Assembly: GCF_000272475.1 (NCBI RefSeq)
Contig: NZ_AKFJ01000015.1
Coordinates: 62,001-126,000 of the forward strand
Length of the DNA stretch: 64,000 nucleotides
From: Novosphingobium sp. Rr 2-17
GTDB taxonomy: Bacteria; Pseudomonadota; Alphaproteobacteria; Sphingomonadales; Sphingomonadaceae
Direction: 5' to 3'
Part shown: positions 8,277-16,377 of the stretch, piece by piece
How positions within the stretch are numbered: position 1 is the first letter of the stretch
Layout: each line of letters opens with the position of its first letter
Translations under genes and position numbers: made by a program
The notes under the pieces: generated by a model
What the model saw: only the letters and a program-made list of their open reading frames with translations
What the model was told of the DNA's origin: nothing
Databases searched by the model: none

Positions 8277-9224
8277 ATGTTAGGACGCGCCGCCAACGGC
8301 ATCTTCTGGATGAGCCGCTACCTCGAACGGGCGGAGAACACCGCACGCCTGATCGACGTCGGTTTTCACCTCGCGCTTACGCGCAACAGCCGGGAATCGC
8401 AGGACGAGGAGTGGAAGTCAGTCTTGACCACCGCTGGCCTGCTGAAAGATTATCGCGCCCGCCACAGCGATTTTCACGGCAGTGACGTGTTCAACTTCCT
8501 GCTGCGCGATAAGGACAACCCCAACTCGGTCCTGCAGATGATCGAGAACGCGCGGCTCAACGCGCGGATGGTCCGCAATTCGCTCACCAACGCGGTGTGG
8601 GAGGCTACCAACGAAGGTTGGATGACCTTGCGCGAACTGCTGTCGCAGCCCGTGCGTGAAACCAATCTGGGCGAAGTGCTCACGGCGATCCGTCGCACCG
8701 GGACTCTGGTGCGCGGGGCGCTGGAAGGCACGATGTTGCGCAACGAAGTGTTCAACTTCGCCCGCATCGGCACTTTCATCGAGCGGGCGGACAACACCGC
8801 GCGCATCCTGGACGTCAAATACTACGTCCTGCTGCCGTCGGTGGCCTGGGTCGGCTCCAGCCTGGACAACGTGCAGTGGGACACCCTGCTGCGCTCGGTT
8901 GCGGGCAATCGCGCCTATTCCTGGCTCAATGCCGGCGCCATGGACCCGCGCGGCATTGCCCGGTTCCTGATCCTCGACGGCCAGTTCCCGCGTTCGCTGG
9001 TGTTCTGCTACGAGAAGATCCGCAGCAACATGGCCGGTCTCGCCAAGGAGTACGGCTGCGAGGTTTCGGCCCACCAGTTGCTGCGCGAAGCGGGGGAGCG
9101 CTTGCACGAGACCTCGATCGAGGAAATCTTCGAAGGCGGGCTGCACGAATTTCTAACCGCCTTCATCGGTAACACCATCCAGATTGGTAACGCGATCGCC
9201 ACTGACTATCGGTTCGCGGACTAA
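8277..9224 (+). CDS. Alpha-E domain protein (COG2307), Anbu operon
   Basis: 315 residues, all-helical by composition, starting MLGRAANGIFWMSRYLERAENTARL, the diagnostic N-terminus of the alpha-E family (split quotation: MLGRAANGIFWMSRY then LERAENTARL). The segment IGTFIERADNTARILDVKYY repeats the ERAxNTARxxDV theme in the second half, suggesting an internal duplication. Function is not established; it nearly always accompanies the permuted ATP-grasp gene. The start lies 15 bp after that gene with aaggaggcgcaagg as ribosome-binding site. The transglutaminase gene starts 3 bp after its stop. Confidence 0.92.
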   Translation: MLGRAANGIFWMSRYLERAENTARLIDVGFHLALTRNSRESQDEEWKSVLTTAGLLKDYRARHSDFHGSDVFNFLLRDKDNPNSVLQMIENARLNARMVRNSLTNAVWEATNEGWMTLRELLSQPVRETNLGEVLTAIRRTGTLVRGALEGTMLRNEVFNFARIGTFIERADNTARILDVKYYVLLPSVAWVGSSLDNVQWDTLLRSVAGNRAYSWLNAGAMDPRGIARFLILDGQFPRSLVFCYEKIRSNMAGLAKEYGCEVSAHQLLREAGERLHETSIEEIFEGGLHEFLTAFIGNTIQIGNAIATDYRFAD

Positions 9225-9227
9225 GAC

Positions 9228-10094
9228 GTGCTGCTGACCGTCAAACACACCACGCGCTACGTTTTTGCTCAGGGCATCTCCCATGGGCTGCAACGGTTGC
9301 GGCTCCAGCCCAAGTCCACGCACGGGCAGCAAGTGCTCGACTGGAGCATGGATCTGGAAAACGCCTGGCCTGAGGCGCATTACGAGGATCAGCATCACAA
9401 CCACGTCGATCTCGTTTCGATTGGCGATGGGGTGCCCGAAGTGGTGGTGACCTGCGAAGGCACGGTGCGCACGATCGACAACAACGGCGTCATCGGCCCG
9501 CACAGCGGCCACATGCCGCTCTGGTACTTCCTGCGGCCCACCAAACTGACGCTTCCGGGCGCCAACGTGGAAAAGCTGGTGGCCTCGATCGATGCTGACA
9601 GGGCCGATCCGCTCGGCTTTCTCCATGGCTTGTGTGGTGCCATCGGCGAGGCGGTGGAATATGTCACCGGGGCCACGGGCGTGCGGACCACGGCTGAGGA
9701 AGCGCTGCTGGCCGGCCAGGGCGTATGCCAGGATCACGCCCATATCTTCATCAGCGCGGGTCGGCTGATGGATATCCCGATGCGCTATGTCAGCGGCTAT
9801 TTGCGCATCGACGGTCAAGTCGAGCAGGACGCCGGGCACGCCTGGGCCGAAGCACACGTGCCGGGCCTCGGCTGGGTCGGCTTCGACGTTTCGAACGCGA
9901 TCTGCCCCGATGAGCGTTATATCCGCGTCGCCACCGGCTGCGATTATGCCGAAGCCGCTCCGGTTACCGGAATTGCGATGGGTGCTGGCGAAACTTCCCT
10001 AGATGTTCATTTGTCGGTCGAGGAGAAGCTGGTAGGGTGCCAGCAACAACAATCTTCCGCAAACGGCGGGCAACAACAAAATCAAGGCGGCTGA
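9228..10094 (+). CDS. Transglutaminase-like cysteine protease (COG1305), Anbu operon
   Basis: 288 residues from GTG 9228, three bases after the alpha-E stop. An N-terminal beta domain (TVKHTTRYVF, RLRLQPKS) is followed by the transglutaminase-like fold. The catalytic Cys is in GQGVCQDHAHIF, the His in DAGHAWAEAHVPGLGW and the Asp in GFDVSNA. Members act as proteases or amidases rather than crosslinkers in bacteria. The C-terminus after residue 265 is a low-complexity Gln/Asn/Gly tail. No signal peptide is seen, so it is cytoplasmic, consistent with acting alongside Anbu. Confidence 0.92.
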   Translation: MLLTVKHTTRYVFAQGISHGLQRLRLQPKSTHGQQVLDWSMDLENAWPEAHYEDQHHNHVDLVSIGDGVPEVVVTCEGTVRTIDNNGVIGPHSGHMPLWYFLRPTKLTLPGANVEKLVASIDADRADPLGFLHGLCGAIGEAVEYVTGATGVRTTAEEALLAGQGVCQDHAHIFISAGRLMDIPMRYVSGYLRIDGQVEQDAGHAWAEAHVPGLGWVGFDVSNAICPDERYIRVATGCDYAEAAPVTGIAMGAGETSLDVHLSVEEKLVGCQQQQSSANGGQQQNQGG

Positions 10095-10152
10095 TAACGG
10101 TCGCACCGCGCGGGGGAAGAGGGCGCGGGAATATACGGGGTCTTGAAGTTCG

Positions 10153-10917
10153 ATGACATATTGCGTTGGCATGATGCTGGATCGGGGGCTCGTTCTGATG
10201 AGCGACACCCGCACGAACTCCGGCGTCGACAACATCTCTACCTTCCGCAAGATGTACCACTGGTCGTTCCCTGGAGAGCGGATCATCTCGATCATGACGG
10301 CCGGCAACCTCGCGACCACGCAAGCCGTCATCAGCCAGTTGGAAGAGCGCACCAAGGCACCGTCCGAACGGCATAACTGCCTGTTGGAAGCCCCCACGAT
10401 GTATCAAGTGGCCACGATCATCGGCAACTTGCTGCAAGACATTATTTCCACGCGCGCCACCGACAACGGCCAGAAAGCGGCGGCGGGCACCTTCAGCGCC
10501 TCGATGATCGTGGCCGGCCAGATCAAGGGAATGGAGCCACGGCTCTACCTGATCTACCCCGAAGGCAATTTCATCGAGGCCAGCTACGACACCCCGTTCT
10601 TCCAGATCGGCGAGACCAAGTACGGTCGCCCGATCCTGATCCGGGGCTATGATCGTGACATGAGCTTCGAAAGCGCGGTCAAGCTGATGACCGTCTCGTT
10701 CGATTCGACCCTCAAGGCCAACCTCTCGGTCGGACTGCCGCTGGACCTGCTGGTGATCGGTCGCGACGAGTTCGTACCCAAGCACGAGCGCCGCATCGAC
10801 GGCAACGACCCCTACTTCCGCGCCATTTCCACCGGCTGGAGCGAAGCCTTGCGCGCTGCGCTGGATGCCCTGCCGGATTACCGCATGGAACAGCGAGCCT
10901 ACGAACGGGTGCGCTGA
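10153..10917 (+). CDS. Anbu, bacterial proteasome-type N-terminal threonine peptidase
   Basis: 254 residues of the proteasome beta-subunit fold. After removal of Met the chain begins with Thr (TYCVGMMLDRG). Counting that Thr as 1, Asp17 (in MSDTRTN) and Lys32 (in STFRKMYH) fall at or next to the proteasome catalytic positions Asp17 and Lys33. Anbu (COG3484) forms a self-assembling ring distinct from HslV and the 20S proteasome; its physiological substrate is unresolved. The genes before it are the classical Anbu partners. The gap to the transglutaminase stop is 58 bp, so the four genes are probably one transcript. Confidence 0.94.
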   Translation: MTYCVGMMLDRGLVLMSDTRTNSGVDNISTFRKMYHWSFPGERIISIMTAGNLATTQAVISQLEERTKAPSERHNCLLEAPTMYQVATIIGNLLQDIISTRATDNGQKAAAGTFSASMIVAGQIKGMEPRLYLIYPEGNFIEASYDTPFFQIGETKYGRPILIRGYDRDMSFESAVKLMTVSFDSTLKANLSVGLPLDLLVIGRDEFVPKHERRIDGNDPYFRAISTGWSEALRAALDALPDYRMEQRAYERVR

Positions 10918-10938
10918 CGTACCGGGTTCGCCCTCCCT

Positions 10939-11637
10939 TCAATGCCGGAAAAATAGCGACAGCGAAGCGACGTGGTTCATCCGGGTGCGACCGCGAGTCT
11001 GGTCGATCGCCTGGTTGAGATAGCCCGCTTCGATGGTCGATTTGCCCGGCAGCCCGATTTCGGCGCCAACGAACGTGCGGATCTGGTCGAAGCCGTCGCG
11101 GGCGCCCCAGTCGGTTTCGTTGATGGCGAGGAACACTTCGGTCGAAACAAGCGCGTTTACGGCGTCGCTTCCGGGCTTGAGCGGCTTTTCGTAGCGCAGC
11201 ATTTCACGCAGGCGCCAGCCGGTGTCATCGCCGTTGGAGCGCCAGCGCTGTTCCAGACGGGTGCGCGATGATAATTCGCCGCCCCACGGCTTGCTGATGT
11301 TCCAGGTGACCTGCTGGAAGCTGCGTTCCTCGTTCACGTCCTTGCCGCCTTCGGTGGGAACGATAACGTGGGCGTAGCCTTGGTAGACGGTGACTTTCGG
11401 CGAAAGCTTCCAACCCACCGCGCCGCGCAGGATCATCTGGTCCAGCCGGGATGATCCGTCTCCCGCACGTGGCTGCAGCTCTGCGAAATAGACTAGATCG
11501 CCGGAAACCGGCCCCATCGCCGTCAGGTTCACCCAGACTTGTTCGTCATGCTCGGTTTCAGCATGGGCGAGCGCGGGCAGGGTGGCCGCGATAAGGGCCG
11601 TAGCGATGGGGGCGAGGGCAGCTAGGAAATGGCGCAT
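10939..11637 (-). CDS. DUF2490 outer-membrane beta-barrel-like protein
   Basis: 232 residues with a signal peptide cleaved near residue 26 (ALAHA). The mature chain has alternating hydrophobic residues and an aromatic C-terminal strand (HVASLSLFFRH), as in small outer-membrane barrels. Blocks DEQVWVNLTAMG and RTRLEQRWRS match the DUF2490 family, whose function is unknown. It converges with the Anbu gene (21 bp apart) and has its own promoter region shared with nothing obvious upstream; the PBP1A gene lies on the same strand further right. Confidence 0.82.
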   Translation of the reverse strand: MRHFLAALAPIATALIAATLPALAHAETEHDEQVWVNLTAMGPVSGDLVYFAELQPRAGDGSSRLDQMILRGAVGWKLSPKVTVYQGYAHVIVPTEGGKDVNEERSFQQVTWNISKPWGGELSSRTRLEQRWRSNGDDTGWRLREMLRYEKPLKPGSDAVNALVSTEVFLAINETDWGARDGFDQIRTFVGAEIGLPGKSTIEAGYLNQAIDQTRGRTRMNHVASLSLFFRH

Positions 11638-11725
11638 AACGGCGCTTTATGGCCCGATTATTTCGCCTTGGTTGCCCGCCCGTCAGGTCGTGTGGCCCCT
11701 GGGTTCACACCATTAGTTCAGGCTC

Positions 11726-13945
11726 TTAGTTCACGCCTTGCTTGCGTGCTTCTTCCTCCACGCGGCGAGCGGCATCACCGATGCGGTCGCGGGCTTGCGC
11801 TGCGGCGTCACGCGCGGCCTGGCTTGCTTGCGCGCGCACTTCCGGGCTGGGAGTGATCGGCACGGTGCTGCTCTTGCCGTCGGGGCCGGTCAGGGTCAGC
11901 CCGTCCTTGCCGAGCTTGAGGCCGATCGGTTGGCCGTCGATCCGGGTGTTGAACGTCGCCTGGCCGTCCTGGACGTTCAGCTCGTTGCCGTCTCCCACCG
12001 GAATATCGCCGATGTCCGGCAAGTCGAGCGGCTGGACCGGACCTTCGGGATCTGCCTTGCGCGCGGGCGGCGCCGCAGCCTCGCCCAGCGCCTGGCGCAT
12101 GAAATTGCGCCAGATCGTGGCCGGCACGCTGCCGCCGTGGACTTTGCCCAGCGGCGTGTTGTCGTCGTTGCCGACCCAAACGCCCACGACCAACCCGCCA
12201 GCATAGCCCACGAACAGCGCGTCGCGGTTGTCTTGCGTGGTGCCGGTCTTGCCGAAGTTGGGATGGTTCAGCATCGCGGCGCGTCCGGTACCGCGATTGA
12301 TCGTGGCGCGCAGTAGCTCTTCCATCGCCTTGTGCTCGTCCTCTGACAGTGACTTGCGACGATCGAGGATGCGATCGAACCATCCTTGCTGCTCCGCAGG
12401 GAAAGCGCGGGCTTCGACCGGGAAGCGGTTGGCAGCGACACCGGCATAGGCGCTGGTCAGTTCCAGCAAGGTCATCGTCGAGGTGCCCAGCGGCACGCTG
12501 GGATCGCCTTCTGGCAGCGGCGCGGTGATGCCCAGATCGCGTGCGGCGCGGATCACTTCCTTGTCGCCCACCTTCTGGTATAGCCGCACCGCCGCCACGT
12601 TGCTCGACCGGGCGAAGGCGTCTTCCAGCGTGATCGTCTTGGAGTAGTTGCCGCCGGCGTTGCGCGGGCGATAACTGCCGGTGGTGATCTCGGTGTTGTC
12701 GATCGTATCGCTGGGCCGCATCCCTTCGCGCATCGCGGCCAGATAGACGAACAGCTTGAAGGTGGAGCCTGGCTGGCGCTTTGCCTGCGTGACGCGGTTG
12801 AAGGTGGAGCCGGCATAGTCGGTGCCGCCGATCATCGCGACGACTTCGCCATTGGGCCGCATCGCGACCAACGCGACTTGCGCCTTGCCCAGCGGGGCGC
12901 CTTCCACCGCGCGGCGGGCGGCAGCTTGCAGGCGCGAATCGAGGGTCGTGCGGTACGTCTCGCTGGCGTAACCGCCTTCGCTGACCGCGCGCGCTTGCGG
13001 CAATGCCCAGTCGGCAAAGTAGGTGCCGGTCGGCAATTCGCTTTCGCGCCGAACCTTGAGGCGGGGCGAGCTCAGCCCCTTGGCCTCGCTCGGGGTGATG
13101 TATCCAACCGCCGCCATCGCCCCTAGCACCGTGCGCATGCGCTTGATGGACAAATCGTAGTTGGCCGTGGGCGCGTAGCGCGAGGGCGCCTTCATCATCC
13201 CGGCCAACATCGCGGCTTGTGCGGTGGTAAGCCGCTCGGGCTCTCGCGAGAAATAATGTTCTGACGCCGCGCGCAGGCCATATGTGTTATCGCCGAAGTA
13301 GGCGTTGGACAGATACCGCTCCAGGATCTCGTCCTTGGTCAGCCATGCTTCGAGCCAATAGGCGATCACCAATTCATGCGCCTTGCGGATCGTGCTGCGT
13401 TCCGAGGAGAGAAAGGTGAACTTGGCCAGTTGCTGGGTGATCGTGCTGCCGCCCTGGACTTTGTCGCTGGTCAGGTTGACCCACATCGCCCGCGCGATGC
13501 CGCGATAATCGATGCCCCAGTGCGTGTAGAACCGCCGGTCTTCGATAGCGATGAAGGCTTGCGGAACGTGCTTGGGCAGCTTGGCGATCTGGACCGGGGC
13601 CGCGACGATGGCGCCGTTGCGCGCGATCGGAGTGCCGTCGGCTGCCAGCAGCGTCACTTGCGGCGGCGAAATCGGCTTGAGCGACTTGGACAGTGGCGCA
13701 GTGACCAGCAGCCAGGCGATCAGCAGCACCAGCACCGCCAGCAACCCGCCCGCGATCCGCACCGCCCACCAGCGCTTGCGATGGCCCAGCCATAGGCGCT
13801 TGCCGGGGGGTGGAGGCGGCGGTGCGCTGGGTGTCGCAGGATAGCTGGGTGCGAGCCGACTCGCACCCTCGCGCGGCAGCGCCAGCGGATCGCCGGAACC
13901 CAGGTCGTCATCGTCATCGAACGGAGGTGTTGCGTAAGTCGCCAT
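11726..13945 (-). CDS. PBP1A-type bifunctional peptidoglycan glycosyltransferase/transpeptidase
   Basis: 739 residues. A proline-rich cytoplasmic head and one membrane anchor (about residues 60-85) precede the GT51 domain with catalytic Glu in AIEDRRFYTHWG and GGSTITQQLAK. The transpeptidase domain carries the SxxK motif in RQPGSTFK, SxN in FARSSNVAAV and KTGTT. It polymerises and crosslinks peptidoglycan at the inner membrane. The C-terminal 130 residues after the catalytic domain are rich in Ala, Arg and Gln and look like a flexible tail. Family secure; the exact class A member (mrcA/pbpC type) is not assigned. Confidence 0.93.
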   Translation of the reverse strand: MATYATPPFDDDDDLGSGDPLALPREGASRLAPSYPATPSAPPPPPPGKRLWLGHRKRWWAVRIAGGLLAVLVLLIAWLLVTAPLSKSLKPISPPQVTLLAADGTPIARNGAIVAAPVQIAKLPKHVPQAFIAIEDRRFYTHWGIDYRGIARAMWVNLTSDKVQGGSTITQQLAKFTFLSSERSTIRKAHELVIAYWLEAWLTKDEILERYLSNAYFGDNTYGLRAASEHYFSREPERLTTAQAAMLAGMMKAPSRYAPTANYDLSIKRMRTVLGAMAAVGYITPSEAKGLSSPRLKVRRESELPTGTYFADWALPQARAVSEGGYASETYRTTLDSRLQAAARRAVEGAPLGKAQVALVAMRPNGEVVAMIGGTDYAGSTFNRVTQAKRQPGSTFKLFVYLAAMREGMRPSDTIDNTEITTGSYRPRNAGGNYSKTITLEDAFARSSNVAAVRLYQKVGDKEVIRAARDLGITAPLPEGDPSVPLGTSTMTLLELTSAYAGVAANRFPVEARAFPAEQQGWFDRILDRRKSLSEDEHKAMEELLRATINRGTGRAAMLNHPNFGKTGTTQDNRDALFVGYAGGLVVGVWVGNDDNTPLGKVHGGSVPATIWRNFMRQALGEAAAPPARKADPEGPVQPLDLPDIGDIPVGDGNELNVQDGQATFNTRIDGQPIGLKLGKDGLTLTGPDGKSSTVPITPSPEVRAQASQAARDAAAQARDRIGDAARRVEEEARKQGVN

Positions 13946-14070
13946 CGTTGCGAAGCGCCTTAGCCGATTTTGCGAGGCGTGGCAGTAGTTGTCCGACGAA
14001 CGGTGGACGAGGGCTTACGAGCGGCGTTGGCTGGGGGCGGGGTGGCGGTTCGCGGTCGGTGCACTCACTT

Positions 14071-14157
14071 CGTCATTCCCGCGTAGGCGGGAACCCATCT
14101 GATGTCGCCTCAATCCTAACCCCCACCAGTTGGGTTCTCGCCTATGCGGGAATGACG
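14071..14157. repeat. 87-bp inverted-repeat element, copy 1
   Basis: Begins CGTCATTCCCGCGTAGGCGG and ends with the near-complement gcgggaatgacg. The arms extend about 27 bases each with a few mismatches. A second copy of identical length lies at 16241-16327. The core CGTCATTCCCGC...GCGGGAATGACG is a widespread small palindromic repeat in proteobacteria. It sits in the spacer between the PBP1A and extensin genes and codes for nothing. Confidence 0.8.
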
Positions 14158-14211
14158 AAGAAAATGGTTATAATGAAACAGCTTAGCGTTGACTAATCAT
14201 CGATCCTGCCA

Positions 14212-14883
14212 TCACCGGCAGAAGTTCGCTCCGTCTGCTTCCAGATGAAAGTGGTTGGCATGGGCCGCGTTATAGCCCGGCCCCAGTGTGGTGCCGAAGC
14301 GCTTGCAGGCGCTGTCGTGGACGACTCGCAGGAAGCTTCGCGCCTCGGGCGAGCCACCGTTCCAGTCGTTGAGCACGCTGATTCGCCGGCCATCGCCCAA
14401 CACGAAGGCGGAAACGTCGATCGCATTGGCAGTGGCATGGCCCGATCGCCGCGCGGTGCCGGCCACATTACGGCAGGAATAGCTGCCGAACGTCTCGATC
14501 TTGACGATCCGGCTGCCGAGAATCTGTTGTGCCGCCCGGTCCACGCCGAAGCGGGCCCAGGCCGCGAAGGGCGTTGCGGTCGCGCAGGTCACCGGGCCCA
14601 GGTTCGTCACGGTAACGGTCGCGTTATCGGTGTTCAGCGCGACCAGCTTGACGGTGCCGACCGTGGAACACGAATTGCTGAAATAGCGATCCTCCACGGG
14701 CGTGAAGATGGCATTCTGGGCAGTGAGCGCTGCCAAGCACTGCCGCAGTTCCGGTTTGGGCGGAGGAGGCCTGCGCGTGGTACGCGTGGGCTGGCGTTTG
14801 GTGGGCGTGGGCGAGTCGATGCAGCCGGAAAGGCAGGCCGCAAGGCCGGCGGTCAGGGCTAGTACGGGCAGGTATCTGCGCAT
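14212..14883 (-). CDS. Extensin-family lipoprotein
   Basis: 223 residues with a lipoprotein signal (LSGC, Cys near residue 21), followed by a Pro/Arg/Thr-rich linker (PTRTTRRPPPPKPE) and the extensin-like C-terminal domain. Typical blocks are VTCATATPFAAWARFGV, GHATANAIDVSAFVL and NAAHANHFHLEADG. The His/Asp arrangement (GHATANAIDV, HxNHFHLE) resembles the metal site of D-Ala-D-Ala and LAS-type peptidases, so a cell-wall role is possible. The four Cys residues in the domain suggest periplasmic disulfides. Monocistronic; upstream region is shared with the divergent serC promoter. Confidence 0.85.
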   Translation of the reverse strand: MRRYLPVLALTAGLAACLSGCIDSPTPTKRQPTRTTRRPPPPKPELRQCLAALTAQNAIFTPVEDRYFSNSCSTVGTVKLVALNTDNATVTVTNLGPVTCATATPFAAWARFGVDRAAQQILGSRIVKIETFGSYSCRNVAGTARRSGHATANAIDVSAFVLGDGRRISVLNDWNGGSPEARSFLRVVHDSACKRFGTTLGPGYNAAHANHFHLEADGANFCR

Positions 14884-14994
14884 GACTAAGGTTCTGAATC
14901 CGGCGGCTTAACGGAACCTTACTGGTGCGGCGGGCCGAGCCACTTGGCCATACCTGTCGAGGGCCTTCCGTAAAGTTTCCCACAGCATCGCCGA

Positions 14995-15022
14995 TTGACA
15001 TCCCCGGCCACACCTTTAGATG
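14995..15022 (+). promoter_or_regulatory. Sigma-70-like promoter for serC
   Basis: TTGACA (14995-15000) is a perfect -35 element. TAGATG (15017-15022) is a 4-of-6 match to the -10 element after a 16-bp spacer. Transcription would begin about 50 bp before the serC start at 15080. Seen directly; activity is inferred. Confidence 0.5.
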
Positions 15023-15079
15023 CGGCGCCGGGCCACGCGGTCCCAACGCCGCGCGAGCTCTCTGCAAGGAGAGTCAGAA

Positions 15080-16207
15080 ATGACTGATATTACTGTACCG
15101 GCACGCAAACCCGCGCGTCCGCACTTCTCTTCCGGTCCCTGCGCCAAGCCGCCCGGATATGCCCCCGAAAAACTCAGCGTAGAATCGCTTGGCCGCTCGC
15201 ACCGCGCCAAGATTGGCAAGGCGCGTCTTGCGTATTGCATCGATCTGATGCGCGAAGTGCTGCAACTTCCAGACACCCACCGCATCGGCATCGTTCCGGG
15301 TTCCGACACCGGCGCCTTTGAAATGGCGATGTGGACGATGCTGGGCGCCCGCGGCGTGACCACGCTGGCGTGGGAAAGCTTCGGCGAGGGCTGGGTGACG
15401 GACGCTGCCAAGCAGCTCAAGCTCGATCCCACCGTGATCCGCGCCGACTACGGCCAGCTTCCCGATCTGACGCAAGTCGATTGGAACACCGACGTGCTGT
15501 TCACCTGGAACGGCACCACCTCGGGCGTGCGCGTTCCCAACGCCGATTTCATTCCCGCCGATCGCGAGGGCCTGTCCTTCGCCGATGCGACCAGCGCCGT
15601 CTTCGCCTACGACATCGATTGGTCGAAGATCGACGTCGCCACCTTCTCCTGGCAGAAAGTGCTGGGCGGCGAGGGTGGCCATGGCGTGCTGATCCTCGGC
15701 CCCCGCGCGGTTGAACGTCTGGAGACCTATACTCCGGCCTGGCCGCTTCCCAAGGTGTTCCGTCTGGTCTCCAAGGGCAAGCTCGCCGAGGGCGTGTTTA
15801 AGGGCGAGACGATCAACACCCCGTCGATGCTCGCCGTCGAAGACGCGATCTTCGCGCTTGAATGGGCCAAGGGTTTGGGCGGTCTCGAAGGTCTCAAGGC
15901 GCGTTCGGATGCCAACGCCGCCGCGCTCGACAAGATCGTGCAGGAGCGTGATTGGCTGAGCCACCTGGCCGCCGACGAAGCGACCCGGTCGAAGACCTCG
16001 GTCTGCCTCTCGGTCGAGGGCGCCGATGCCGATTTCATCAAGCAGTTCGCCGGTCTGCTCGAAAAGCAGAACGCTGCCTATGACATCGCCGGTTACCGCG
16101 ATGCTCCCGCCGGTCTGCGCATCTGGTGCGGCGCCACTGTCGATACCCAGGACTTGGTCGATCTCGGCCCCTGGCTCGACTGGGCCTACGCTTCGCTCAA
16201 GAACTAA
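15080..16207 (+). CDS. serC: Phosphoserine aminotransferase
   Basis: 375 residues, the length of the alphaproteobacterial SerC subtype (HFSSGPCAKPPGY at the N-terminus). It is a PLP enzyme converting 3-phosphohydroxypyruvate to phosphoserine in serine synthesis, and also acts in pyridoxal phosphate synthesis. The PLP lysine lies in TFSWQKVLGGEGGHG. ATG 15080 was chosen for the strong aaggaga site 7 bp upstream; an in-frame ATG at 15020 lies within the promoter. The next gene is serA, the preceding pathway step, 170 bp downstream with a repeat element in the gap. Confidence 0.95.
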   Translation: MTDITVPARKPARPHFSSGPCAKPPGYAPEKLSVESLGRSHRAKIGKARLAYCIDLMREVLQLPDTHRIGIVPGSDTGAFEMAMWTMLGARGVTTLAWESFGEGWVTDAAKQLKLDPTVIRADYGQLPDLTQVDWNTDVLFTWNGTTSGVRVPNADFIPADREGLSFADATSAVFAYDIDWSKIDVATFSWQKVLGGEGGHGVLILGPRAVERLETYTPAWPLPKVFRLVSKGKLAEGVFKGETINTPSMLAVEDAIFALEWAKGLGGLEGLKARSDANAAALDKIVQERDWLSHLAADEATRSKTSVCLSVEGADADFIKQFAGLLEKQNAAYDIAGYRDAPAGLRIWCGATVDTQDLVDLGPWLDWAYASLKN

Positions 16208-16240
16208 TTCGCTGCAAAGCCGCTAGCCTACTTCTATTTT

Positions 16241-16327
16241 CGTCATTCCCGCCAAGGCGGGAACCCATCTGATGACCGTCGTATTCGCACGACCGTCAGT
16301 TGGCTCCCCGCTTTTACGGGGATGACG
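16241..16327. repeat. 87-bp inverted-repeat element, copy 2
   Basis: Starts CGTCATTCCCGCCAAGGCGG and ends acggggatgacg, the same length and ends as the copy at 14071. The left arms of the two copies are almost identical for 35 bases (through aacccatctgatg), while the middles differ. It occupies the serC-serA spacer, so if these are co-transcribed it would fold as a long hairpin in the message. Confidence 0.8.
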
Positions 16328-16377
16328 AGGGTAGGGTGGATTCAGGCGGCATCGGCGATACCCAAGGAATCAAGACC

